From Thozetella sp. PMI_491 (Eukaryota > Ascomycota > Sordariomycetes > Chaetosphaeriales > Chaetosphaeriaceae): a stretch of 64,000 bases of DNA. The position numbers and the translations under genes are program-made. The notes below the pieces were generated by a model. The model made no database searches. It was given only the letters and a program-made list of their open reading frames with translations, and had not been told where the DNA came from. The DNA is taken from positions 1 to 64,000 of the forward strand of contig MU270140.1 of NCBI GenBank assembly GCA_021432635.1. The letters are read 5' to 3'. Positions 1 through 9,977 of this stretch are shown piece after piece. How positions within the stretch are numbered: the first letter of the stretch is position 1; each line of letters starts with the position of its first letter.

Positions 1-1315
1 GTTCCCGTACGTCGGCAGCGAAGACATTGTAAGGAGTGGGGAAGATAGAGGAGCCGTCCATGACCTGGAGCAGCGTCGGGTTGGCCCAGTCAAGAACCAG
101 ACTGCTGGTGTTGATGGTCCACTGGAAGTAGGCGTTGGCAGTGGTGAAGCTGACCAGCTCATCTGTGACCTGCTCGATGTTGCCGACGTTGAGAGGCAGG
201 TAAGGGACCAGGCTGGCGTAAGGCTCGTCCGCGCAGCTGTTGGCATCGGTGACGCTGCTGGTGCTCGTAGGCTCATCAGTGCTGGTGCTGTCGTAGCGCA
301 CGATGCCCGTGATGTTGGCTGCGTTGCCGTTGCCGGCGCAGTTGGTGTTCCAACCTCCACGTAGCCAGTAGTCTCCGGGAGTAGCGTTGGCCTCGACAAT
401 GACGTCGTAGCGCTGGCCGATGCTGACGAGGACGTTGTCAGTGGTGTAGGGCACCAGAGGGACAAGGTCGTTGCCAATGACGGTCAGAGTGTGGCCGTCG
501 ATGCTGAACTGGAAGTGACCGTCGATGGCGTTGTTAATAAGGCGCAGGAGGTACTTCTTGCCGCTCTCGAAGACGGTCTCGAACTTGGCACCTCCACCAT
601 TGTACGTGTTGGTACCGTTAATCAGACCGTTTTGTAGCGTGGGCGGGGCACCGGTCCGGGCCTTGGTAGCCCATCCCTCGAAAGCAGTCGAGTGGCCCCA
701 GTCAGAGAGGAACAAGACACCAAGATCCTCGTCGTAGTTGGCGGTGGCAGGGCCGTTGAGGATCATCCCGCCGTACAGACCATCGCCATACTGCAGGGTG
801 AAGTGGCTGTGGTACCAGGTGCTTCCGTACTGCTCGACCTTGAACTGATAGGTCATGGAGGTACCGGGAGCGATGGGGCATTGGGTGACACCTGGCACTC
901 CGTCGAACTCAGTGCTGTTGGACTGGCGGATACCGTGCCAGTGGATGCTGGTACCGTTCGTGATCATGTTGTTGGTCACATGGATCACCAGGTTGTCGCC
1001 CCAGTCAGCGATGATGGTTGGACCGGGGACAGTGCCGTTGAAGGTCATGCATGGCCTGGAGACGCCATCAGGAGCGCAGTCGGCCTCCTCGACCGAGAGC
1101 CAGTACTCCCTGGTGACACCGGTGTCGGGAACCTCTTCATACCAGTTGGTATCGATCGAGTAGTCGCCCCAGCAGTCCCGAGACGTCGCCGTGTTGTCAC
1201 AAGACGCGCGGGGCTTGACAGGGCGGGCGTCACGCTGAACGGCGCGGTCCATGGGGATGGACAGGGCGGAAGCACCCGCCGCGAGGGCAAGGAGCTGAGT
1301 GAGTGTGGTCTTCAT
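1..1315 (-). CDS. Laccase (secreted multicopper oxidase), 5' part; 3' end beyond window
   Basis: Reading the minus strand from the ATG at 1315-1313 gives an open frame to the window edge (about 438 residues, no stop, no intron needed). It begins with a secretion signal (MKTTLTQLLALAAGASA) followed by a short basic propeptide. Two copper-ligand motifs of multicopper oxidases are visible: HWHG with His125/His127 and WYHSH with His169/His171. The intervening TNGTSIHWHGIRQ and SDWGH-type stretches and the second cupredoxin domain (NDLVPLVPYTTDNVLVSIGQRYDV) match ascomycete laccases. The C-terminal third cupredoxin domain with the type 1 copper site should lie left of position 1. Laccases are extracellular and oxidise phenols with reduction of O2 to water. 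A TATA-like element lies about 105 nt upstream. The exact substrate cannot be told from this part. Confidence 0.93.
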   Translation of the reverse strand, partial: MKTTLTQLLALAAGASALSIPMDRAVQRDARPVKPRASCDNTATSRDCWGDYSIDTNWYEEVPDTGVTREYWLSVEEADCAPDGVSRPCMTFNGTVPGPTIIADWGDNLVIHVTNNMITNGTSIHWHGIRQSNSTEFDGVPGVTQCPIAPGTSMTYQFKVEQYGSTWYHSHFTLQYGDGLYGGMILNGPATANYDEDLGVLFLSDWGHSTAFEGWATKARTGAPPTLQNGLINGTNTYNGGGAKFETVFESGKKYLLRLINNAIDGHFQFSIDGHTLTVIGNDLVPLVPYTTDNVLVSIGQRYDVIVEANATPGDYWLRGGWNTNCAGNGNAANITGIVRYDSTSTDEPTSTSSVTDANSCADEPYASLVPYLPLNVGNIEQVTDELVSFTTANAYFQWTINTSSLVLDWANPTLLQVMDGSSIFPTPYNVFAADVRE

Positions 1316-4300
1316 GGTGAAGTGTTAAAGAGAGTAAGAGAAGAACCGCCTTTGGGTTGTCTCGGGATGCTGTTGAGAGGGGTGAGGAACAACACCAGAA
1401 GCATGGACATGACGGCCATATTTATATCATGATCAAACAACAGAGATCTCCAACTCTTGTCCAGGTATCCATGCTGTACACAGCCCGAACTGGCTCGACG
1501 TCTGTCCGAAAAGAGAACTCGATGCCCGGACTGTTCGGCCCCCTGAGTGCCTCCCCCTCAACACCACACTCGTGATGCACCATGTGGCACCGCATAGCGC
1601 TATCGACTTGCGACGCGTCACCCAGTACCATGTCGAGCGGCATCCTTAGCGCCATGCTCTCATAGCTCGGCTTCGCGGCCATGCACGAGCAGGCCTCATA
1701 GCGCTTGTCGCTATATTGTAAGGGGGTGAAGACGACGTATACGGAGAGGGTGTAATGTCCGTGCTGCCCATGCTGCGGCTGTCCCCGTGGCCTGTAAAGT
1801 GATATCTCACCGTAAGCCCCGGGCGGCGAGGTAGCAATAGTCCGGACAACCTAGTTGGACGGCCTTGATAGTGGATCTATAACACCTTTTCAAACAGCGG
1901 TCGGGCCAGGCACGATGGAGACGAGGGGTCCAGATGGGGTTGACGGTCCACGCTGCCCTCACATACATCAGGTGCGCGATGGTACTGTGCCGTATGGACA
2001 GCACAGCTACTGCCCCAGTATGCCAAGCTTTGTTATTTGAGATAAGGACAGGGTCTTGTGGATCAAGAAGCAAACACGAGCAAGACAAGCTTCACCAGGA
2101 GCAAGGAAGAGGCCGGATGTTAGGTTGCGGCGCCCGAAGTGGAATCCCGTCTTGGAGAGTGAGCCGCAGAGCTAAAATCAACGATACTACCCAGCTGCTA
2201 AACACTGTGAAAGTCTCTACCGAGCCTTACTAGCATCAAGAAGACCCTTGACCAGGGCTTGTGCTTCGCTGACGACGACGATCCCTTCCTGGCTAGGACT
2301 TCACAATGCCGCGGGGGGGGGGCCGTGTGCCTTGTTAGGGATCCAATAGTTTGGCGGGCGCTTTCCTATGCTTACCATGGTACGTCTCCCTACTTCGTAG
2401 GCCCTAGGCCAGGAACCCCTCGCAATCTAGAAGGGCGCTAGCCCCCGTCCCCCTCCATCGGCCGCCCGAGCTTAGACTTAAACGGGTTTTGGACTTAAAC
2501 GGCTCTTAATGGCTCTTGAGGTGGGGGGTGGAGGAGGCGGTTACGCTACTGCCGACTAGGAAGCGGCCTTGGCTTCGATTGGTGTATCGATCCCGGGGGG
2601 GTGCCAACGGAGCCGCCGCGGGTGGCATCGCATCGCATGGCCCGCTAGGATCCCCGGAGGCGAGAGCGAGCGGCCGGGGACCTTTTGCAGCCAGCATGCA
2701 AGCCTCGCGCCGCACCCGGCCCAGAGTCGCTGGTTGTTGTCGGCGAGCCAGCCGACGGTGGCGACGACCAATCCTACGTTTGCTTCCCTTCTAGTCTATC
2801 TTGATATCTTGAACCGGAGTGCTAGCACATGGCCGGCAGCTACCAAGCCGGCGCAATGGGTATACAATTGGTAATGGAACCGAGAGCACAGGTGCCGAGC
2901 GAATCACCAGGCTCAGCAACCCGCCTTTGGAGCATGCAAGATACTGCATGCACGACGGTCCAATACTCGTATCAGAGTTCAGCATCTGACCCCCCGCTCG
3001 CCCTCTACGTCCCGAGATGCCCGGACGGCCGCATCTATACCCCGATGACAGAGCGCGGGTGTGCAGAAGAGAAATGAGAGAAGAGGCGGAGTATGTAGTA
3101 AGTTTCAGGCCAGACGGAGACGCACGAGGCCCGCCGTCCGTGTGCGTGTACGTGATATTCGCCGGGGGGGATGCTATGCAGTCGTAGACGTGCGCGAGAG
3201 GCCTCTCTGTCGATGACCCTCTCGTGAGCACGAGCTCGAAGCCTTCTACGGAGGTTGGCCAAATGCCGCGCCCCTGCTCGGATCCTAGACGCTTAGCCCA
3301 ATGACTAGCAGCTTATTTCCGTGTTCGCAAAGACCCCCATGCAAGGTTCGCGGGATGCCATCGAAAGCGTGTAAAAAAATTCCCCGATGGTCAGGGGTGT
3401 CCAGTCTTGACGCGTCAGCTTGGTTTGCCAAGACATCGTTTGTAGGTTCCCCCCACTGGAACTTTAGGATGGAACTCCAGTTCTCCAAGCGCTCGAGCAT
3501 AGCGGATAAGATTGCCCAGTCGTATCAACTCTGTATACGAGTTTTTGTCTGTCAAGACGACGAAAAAGCTCCTGATTTTCAGTACGACATCCGAAATAGG
3601 TAACAGCAGGGTAACAGCCGAGCGTGGTGGTGAAAGATACTCCAGCGCGTGGCGGCACGGCGCGGGCGGCAGTTGTGCGGGCGTGGTTCGGATTACCGAG
3701 CAAGCCTACCTACCTACATACATGGCACTACCACGCTGCAAAACACAGGGGTATTCGACCCCTGCCCAAAAAAAAAAACCATAGCGGAGAAGGGTGGGCC
3801 AGAAACATGCACAATGACAGTCTGTATATTGCTACCGCTATCCACATGGATGCCGTCTCCGGGATAGGCTAACTGGTTTGGCCAGCCTCCGTTTCCCCTT
3901 TTCTTGGCTTTTTCGCCATGAGACGGCACGAGATACCTTATGCTTATCGACTGGCCATCGGGAGCCGAGATTGGGGCATGAGCCAAATCCTGTTACTCTG
4001 TGACGCATACGCAATCCCTAATTCCACAGCAACAAATTATTGCTCCTTTGTTGTTATTCCCGCCCCTTTTGTGCGTAAGCTGCAGCCTACTAGAGCCCAT
4101 TGCGCGGCAACCACCTGAAAGCAGCGCTTAATCCGTTGTGACCGAGATTCTATCTCTTGCTCTGCTCGGTACGCTTCTACCCAACGAGGACGGGGAAGAG
4201 TGTGCACGAGGCACGGAATACCCTATGGTCAGCCCCAGGGCAAATCCCCTCTCCGCCCCCCCTCCCCCTTTCGCCCCCGGTACCCGGCCGCTCTCCGCAC

Positions 4301-6863
4301 AAGACCAAACCACTGAAGTGGGTGTATCGCTGTCTTTCGTTACCGACTCCGGCCAAAGTCCCGCCTCGATCCATGCAAGGTACGCGCGGTGGCCCGAGAT
4401 TAAGGTAGACATCCGAACAGAAACAGCCAACGTGCTGCAGCAGTTCGTGAGCGCACTTCACCTCTGTCCCCGAACTCCGGATAACATGGGAAACGGGACT
4501 GCCCGCGCCCCGAAAACCCGAGTCTGCGAGAATTCCCACATCTGTCCTCGCACATCGCACTCGCTTCTGGCCGGCCCATAGCTTGGCATCTTGTTCGTCA
4601 ATAGCATTACGGCCCTAACCCAGGTACGTAGGGTACTCTGCCAGGTTCTTCGGTCTTACGCTTAGCTGCGAGGGTGGCGGACATGGGGCTGGGCTGCAGC
4701 GTTGCCCAGTTTAGAAGACTCTAAATTCAATATCTGATGCACCTGGCCCCTGCATATCCAAAATCAGAAGCCCCAACCGCGGAACAGATGGAGCCTCGTC
4801 AAGATCGATGGTGTTGCCTCTAGTGCATCGGATTGTGGGCGTGACAGCCCGAAACTAGGCGAGGCTCCTGAGCACCAGTCACTGGCTCGTCATATATTGG
4901 GCAGTGGGTGTTGCATATGCTGAACGGAAACCGCAAAAGGCGTCGTAGACGAGCCTCACAGACTAGTGGTTTCATGCAGCTTACCGCATCACCTGTGCGT
5001 GTGCTGCAGACGAGCCGTCCCAATCATCAACACCTGATACCGTCCCGGCGCCTCGCAAAACTTACTGAAGATTAAAGGATTGTGCCACCGGAGCTCCCTG
5101 CGATGGAAAAGTCATTCATGTCCCCGCCAGTCGTGCCCGGGTCGTCGGCTATTTTGTGACGCCCGACTCCGAGGGAGGCCTTGGTACTTCGTAATCTTTC
5201 CTTGGTCATCAAAGTTTTCCAAGGAGCATTGGACAAGATGCAGTAAGCGCATCCGATTTCAAGCCCCATGTATTTGCCTCGGAAGTATCGGAGATTCGGG
5301 CTTTCGTAACCTACCAACATGTGTAGCCAAGACATCCGTTCTGTAATCAATCGTAGGGGTCTCGAGGGGTGGAAGAGAAGGCTAGTTACGAACGAGTGCA
5401 TAACGCAAAGTTACGGCTTGCCAAGCTTGGTTAAGCTTTTTGGTCTCCCCAGGTCCGCAACGCCTCTCTCTTGGGATTGAAGGGTTTAGTACTTGGCAAT
5501 CCATTGGACGTGAGGAAATTCATGGTGGAAAATGGGACTGAGGGATGAATCCAAGGGACGGATATCCAGAAAGGCGGCAGAAGTTAAATCAACTTAAGCT
5601 TTCGTTATTCTATGCGGATCTACTGCTAACCTATAATATCAGCCGCAACAGCGACCAGGCTGGCGCAGATCCGGGAAAATCAATGCGTCGATCAAATATG
5701 AAATGCGGCGCCGGATTGGACGCAGTCACAGTTGTGCGGGAAGCAATATTAATGGGTGGGCTTGGGGAGGAGAATAGGGCCTTTTTTCTCTTCGGAATAG
5801 AACTGCGGCTCAGCCCATGGCGAATCAACAGCTTAAGACGGCATGATTCACTCTCTACAGTTTCAGGACAGCATTTGGGGGCCGCATTCGTTTGTCTCAT
5901 CCTAACCTTAAGCTTCACATTTGCCATTCCGCTCTGAAGTTGTCGTGACGAATGCCATCTTAAGTACACCTACTCCACACATTATTACATGGGATCGAAG
6001 CCTGGAAACACTAACCATGGGTTGTACGGCTCGGTGATGCATAGGCCCAGGACTCCATGGATGGTTTCGTTGGGTAGAGTCCGGGGGACTGAAGAAGTTG
6101 CCAATTTTTTTTTTCTCTTCTTCCTCTTCCTCCCTTATACTCGTGCATGCATCGGCCAAATTTGGAAAGGGACGGATAGTGGGGGCGGACCACTATTCAC
6201 CAAAGGCCGGCTGCATGCGACGGTACCCGGTACCTGGCTCTTTTGGGCGCTATAGAATAAGGCACCTATCAGCCCCACCATCACTGGCAACTGGATGACC
6301 AAGAAATGGAGCATGGGGCAGCAACCATTAAATCCTTATCGCTAGTTACCAAATTAATCTTTTCCTTTACACCAATACCTCTTTCTCTCCTCAGAGCAAT
6401 CCCCCCCCTTCCGCCCTCTTGTTTTTTTCTCCTTCCTTTCCGAAAGACGTTGAAACGCGTCATAGATAAACAAACTCCGCAAGAAATGTTACAGTATTCT
6501 CGAATAGTCCAGCATGTGTATTGTAAAGTCGTATCTCTCTGTACCTAGATAACCAGGTTTATGCTAGGTCATCGTGGCCACGATCGCATAAGTTTTAACA
6601 AATTTATGAGGTCTCCTCTGTAGCTGATGAAGTAAGGCTCTATTACATATTGTTAGCTGACCGCCTTGAGGGATTATTTCTACATATTTTCAAGCATCTT
6701 GTACATGTTCTCGTCCTGAACCTCTGCGGGGCTTTATGGGTCAACTTCTCTTATATCTAGCGATTTGCTCCGCGACGTCTAGGGCACACGCGAGCTTCCT
6801 AGCCTTTGGGAGAAAGAGTTTTAGTCGTCTTCTTCCTTCCTGAAATTATACCCGTGCATTACG
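1316..6863. other. Long stretch without a supportable gene (5.5 kb)
   Basis: The first ~110 nt hold the laccase promoter. The remainder contains only short open frames in all six frames, none with a recognisable domain or a convincing exon series. There are homopolymer runs (a G run near 2311-2320, an A run near 3771-3778, T runs near 6104-6112), short TACCTACC-type repeats near 3710 and pyrimidine-rich tracts near 6110-6140 and 6390-6440. I see no transposon ends or obvious RIP signature (GC content is mixed, not strongly AT-rich). Confidence 0.5.
1419..1426 (-). promoter_or_regulatory. TATA-like element of the laccase gene
   Basis: On the minus strand this reads TATAAATA, about 105 nt before the laccase ATG at 1315, a usual distance for a fungal TATA box. 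Confidence 0.5.
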
Positions 6864-7907
6864 CTATGAGAGTATGATGTTCACTTCGGGAACCAGATGG
6901 ATATCGAATCTACCGTAGACATCACCTTGAATCTCCTGGGCGAGACTTAATATATCTGATCCGTTACTTCCATAGTTCACCAAGACCAGAGCGTGCTTCT
7001 GATAGACCGCGGCAGCTCCCCTTCTCTTCCCTTTCCAGCCACACTCTTCGATCAGGCGCGCGGCAGAAATTGACACCATGTTGCCAACCGCGTGAGAAGC
7101 AGCCAGAAGACAAGGGTGCTCTGTGACCAGCTTATGGAACGTCGTGTTGGCGACTAATGGATTCTTGAAGAAGCTCCCTGCGTTTCCAACCATCGCGGGG
7201 TCGGGCAGTTTGCTCCTGCGGATGCTGCACACAGCCTCGCTGACGGAGCGTATTGTAGGTTCAAGTCCCCTGGCGTTAAGAGTTTGACGTATCGCAGGAT
7301 AGCTGTCGTTCGGTTGGTAATGATGTGCCTTTTTCAAGCGCATTGTCACGGCGGTGATGAACGGCTTCTCGGCATCCTGAAGAGTCGAGAATATACTCTG
7401 TCGGTGGGCGAATTTGCACTCCTTGTTTGTGTATATGTGCTTTATCCCCGTTGGGAGATCAATGGCCTCTAGCTCTTGAATGATGTCGCTGACCTGAGCT
7501 CCATATGCGCCGACATTCTGGACCGGGGTCGCACCAACAGTGCCTGGGATAAGTGCCAAATTTTCCACTCCACCTAAGTCGTGGTCAATGCAGTACGTCG
7601 TAACGTCCTTCCAGGGGACACCGCTGCCGATCCTCAGAATAACATTCACGGCATCCTCCGTCACGACCTGCATGCCGAGAACTTCATTCTTGAGGATGAT
7701 GCCATTGAAGAAGGGCTCTGCGAAAAGCACGTTGCTACCCCCGCCTAGGATCAACCGTTTTTGGCCATCTAGGAGGCCACATTTGACTAGCATGTGAAGA
7801 TCGTCTTCGCTCTGTATTCGTACGAGTGCTTTAGCTATGGAGCTAACAGAGAAGGTATTGTAGGGGCGTAATTCGACGCTCCACTCTATGTGGAGGGTGC
7901 TTGGCAT
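6864..7907 (-). CDS. murB: MurB: UDP-N-acetylenolpyruvoylglucosamine reductase (bacterial type I) in a fungal genome
   Basis: Single-exon 347-residue protein from the ATG at 7907 (an in-frame TTG 12 nt upstream is not a likely fungal start). MurB is an FAD enzyme that uses NADPH to reduce the enolpyruvyl ether of UDP-GlcNAc, giving UDP-N-acetylmuramic acid; in bacteria this is the second committed step to peptidoglycan. Visible signatures: NTF near residue 17, FAD-binding LGGGSNVLF (54-62), ENLALIPGTVGATPVQNVGAYG region (115-136), Arg169 in CKFAHRQSIF, catalytic Ser245 in GNAGSFFKNP, and the final catalytic Glu341 in LVPEVNII. The length and lack of the loop deletion fit type I (E. coli-like, 342 aa). 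The residue before Arg169 is His rather than the usual Tyr. It is transcribed divergently from murA 690 bp away. No Shine-Dalgarno sequence precedes the ATG. Origin by horizontal transfer is inferred. Confidence 0.93.
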   Translation of the reverse strand: MPSTLHIEWSVELRPYNTFSVSSIAKALVRIQSEDDLHMLVKCGLLDGQKRLILGGGSNVLFAEPFFNGIILKNEVLGMQVVTEDAVNVILRIGSGVPWKDVTTYCIDHDLGGVENLALIPGTVGATPVQNVGAYGAQVSDIIQELEAIDLPTGIKHIYTNKECKFAHRQSIFSTLQDAEKPFITAVTMRLKKAHHYQPNDSYPAIRQTLNARGLEPTIRSVSEAVCSIRRSKLPDPAMVGNAGSFFKNPLVANTTFHKLVTEHPCLLAASHAVGNMVSISAARLIEECGWKGKRRGAAAVYQKHALVLVNYGSNGSDILSLAQEIQGDVYGRFDIHLVPEVNIILS

Positions 7908-8597
7908 GGCGAGTGTCAATGAAAGCTGAGGTTACAGAATACGCACATATTCGATAGAGAGCTTGGGGAATTAGAAGGATAGGGCGATAAAGAAAGAGAC
8001 ATAGACCTCATAATGCGAAACCTAGGCAATGGCCGGACGGCAATTCTCGGCCACACTACATGGCTTAGCTTCCCTTTAGACGAGGCATGGCGCAGATTCT
8101 CAGACATCGTATTCGCTGGTGGTGCTTTGGCCACCACTGAAACCCAATATCAATAGAACATGTTCCACCACCTGTCTGTTAGAACAGCCAGTCGTGCGCT
8201 ACATGATTTTGTACACTAGGTAAGGTGGTACAGGTTCTGTCTTTGTGTGTCAGTTGAATAGCTAAGGAGCGGCAAGTATTGGCTACACTTCGGCTTCGCG
8301 AGCTCGGTTGCACATTGAGCTGTTGTCTTGGAATAGACTTTGCGTGGGAAACCTAACCGGGATGCTAGAGCACGCAAAAGACACGTTGCGTCGCGACACA
8401 GCTGTCACAAAAAGCAACATCATACACTGTCAAATTAGGCGTCGCAGCTATGCCAAGAAGTCCTTTCGTCTACCACCTCGCCTTTATTCTATCTAGTAAA
8501 TATGTTTAAATGCTTTTCTACGTTCCGATGAACTCTGGGTTATTCCCAACCCTCATGCTTGGCCGCGCTAGTTTTCGGCTTAGACACGCCTTCAAAC
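7908..8597. promoter_or_regulatory. Divergent intergenic (shared promoter) region of murB and murA
   Basis: About 690 bp separate the two start codons. It holds a CCAAT pentamer on the plus strand at 8144-8148 and one on the minus strand at 8278-8282, and AT-rich sequence near 8490-8515 before murA. No purine-rich ribosome binding site precedes either ATG, as expected for nuclear eukaryotic expression. Both genes could be co-regulated from here, which is inference from the layout. Confidence 0.5.
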
Positions 8598-9977
8598 ATG
8601 TCGACACTGTCACTTGCCCGGTGCTCCCAGATCCAACCCCCCCTAGAAAGCACGCCGCACTCGTCCCTGAAGGAGAAAGAGGCTGTAGACGCGAATGAGG
8701 GTGCGGCTTCAGCTCCGGCTTTGCTAATCGAGGGTGGCCGAATCTTGACCGGCCATGTTCGCGTCTCCGGCTCCAAGAACGCTTCACTTCCTATTATGGT
8801 AGCATCGTTGCTCGGGGAAGGTCAAAGTGTGCTCACCAACGTCCCCGAATTGTCCGACACCCGCACGCTATGCGCGATCCTCCAATCACTCGGCGCAGCA
8901 GCCTCCTTGGACCGGGGGATGTTTTGCTGCGAGCCTGGCTCGGGGGTGCTACAGGAGCCTCCTGGATGTCTAACGAACAAGATACGGGCCTCCATTCTCC
9001 TACTAGGACCTCTAGTTGCTAGGCATGGCTATGCGAGGCTCCCTCTGCCTGGCGGTTGTGCGATTGGCCCTCGGCCTATCAGCCTGCACCTTGAAGGCCT
9101 GAAGGCACTTGGAGCAGAGATCCATTTTGAAGGAGGAGATGTGCATGCCAAGGCGCCCCGGGGTTTGCACGGCGCCCAGGTTATGCTCGACGTGCCCAGT
9201 GTTGGTGCAACACAGACCATCATGATGGCGGCTTCCCGAGCGACGGGCATCACCGAACTTCACAATGCAGCCAAGGAACCAGAAGTGGTAGAACTTGCTA
9301 GAGTGCTTGCCTCGATGGGCACAGAAATCTCTGGGGCAGGAACTCATACAATCGTGATTCGAGGGCGCCGTAGCCTGCGACCATACCGACACCGCGTGGA
9401 GCCCGACCGGATAGAGTGCGGCTCCTGGATGATTGCGGGTGCCTTGGCAGGCGGCCCGCTGCTCATCGACGGGTTCATTCCCGAGCATCACGCTAGCCTG
9501 CTCGCCGTGCTTCGCGCAGTCGGGGTACACTTCGACCGGCTCAGCAATCATGCCGTGCAAGTATACCGGTGCCAGCATCCCAAGGCAGCGAACGTGGAAA
9601 CGGGGCCATTCCCTGCGTTCCCAACCGATCTGCAGGCTCCGCTTGGAGCGCTGCTGGCCGTGTCAGAGGGCACGTCGGTTGTGACCGAAACACTGTACGA
9701 CAATCGCTTCCTCCATGTAGCGGAGCTGGTCCGTCTCGGGGCCTCCATCCGCGTTAGCTGCGGTCGCGCAACGATCGATGGGGTCCAAGGGCTATCCGGC
9801 TCGGTCGTGCAGGCCACCGATCTGCGGGCTGCAGCGTGTCTTGTGATTGCCGGTCTGGTTGCAGAGGGAGAGACGTTGGTGCAACACATCCACCACCTGG
9901 ATCGCGGGTACGAGGCCATGGAGCAGAAGCTCGGTGCCATCGGCGGTTCGGTACATCGAATGCCGTCGAGCGGATAG
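8598..9977 (+). CDS. murA: MurA: UDP-N-acetylglucosamine 1-carboxyvinyltransferase in a fungal genome
   Basis: Intronless 459-residue protein. The first in-frame ATG is at 8598 with A at -3; the frame is open from 8559 but only via a TTG codon. MurA transfers enolpyruvate from PEP to the 3'-OH of UDP-GlcNAc. All key residues are present with a constant offset of +39 from E. coli numbering: Lys60-Asn61 (SGSKNA), Arg130, the catalytic Cys154 and Arg159 (PGGCAIGPRP), Asp344 (FPTDLQA), Arg370 (DNRFLHV), Asp408 (ATDLRA), Arg436 (DRGYE). The offset reflects a ~40-residue Ser/Glu/Ala-rich N-terminal extension with no clear targeting signal. This rules out fungal EPSP synthase, which is part of the large AROM protein. 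Paired head to head with murB, it should supply MurB's substrate. GH27 follows 850 bp downstream. Confidence 0.95.
   Translation: MSTLSLARCSQIQPPLESTPHSSLKEKEAVDANEGAASAPALLIEGGRILTGHVRVSGSKNASLPIMVASLLGEGQSVLTNVPELSDTRTLCAILQSLGAAASLDRGMFCCEPGSGVLQEPPGCLTNKIRASILLLGPLVARHGYARLPLPGGCAIGPRPISLHLEGLKALGAEIHFEGGDVHAKAPRGLHGAQVMLDVPSVGATQTIMMAASRATGITELHNAAKEPEVVELARVLASMGTEISGAGTHTIVIRGRRSLRPYRHRVEPDRIECGSWMIAGALAGGPLLIDGFIPEHHASLLAVLRAVGVHFDRLSNHAVQVYRCQHPKAANVETGPFPAFPTDLQAPLGALLAVSEGTSVVTETLYDNRFLHVAELVRLGASIRVSCGRATIDGVQGLSGSVVQATDLRAAACLVIAGLVAEGETLVQHIHHLDRGYEAMEQKLGAIGGSVHRMPSSG

Noticed and set aside
4138-4581. 147-codon plus-strand open frame in the first gene desert
   Set aside because: No domain, no start context, overlapping frames of similar length on both strands; looks like chance in GC-rich DNA.
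5545-5937. 130-codon open frame with a hydrophobic tail
   Set aside because: Matches nothing known, low-complexity tail, no supporting introns or promoter; not enough evidence.
8559-8597. In-frame extension of MurA upstream of the ATG at 8598
   Set aside because: It begins with TTG, not ATG; fungal nuclear genes start at ATG almost always, and the ATG at 8598 has A at -3.
8598-9977. MurA as EPSP synthase (AroA) or a nucleoside-antibiotic enolpyruvyltransferase
   Set aside because: The PGGCAIGPRP catalytic Cys loop, the constant +39 offset to E. coli MurA and the neighbouring MurB fit MurA; fungal EPSP synthase is part of the AROM polyprotein.
6864-9977. Bacterial contamination or misassembly as source of murA/murB
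   Set aside because: Neither gene has a Shine-Dalgarno site, no other bacterial gene or operon is near, and fungal genes flank both sides on one contig. Only read-level data can exclude it fully.
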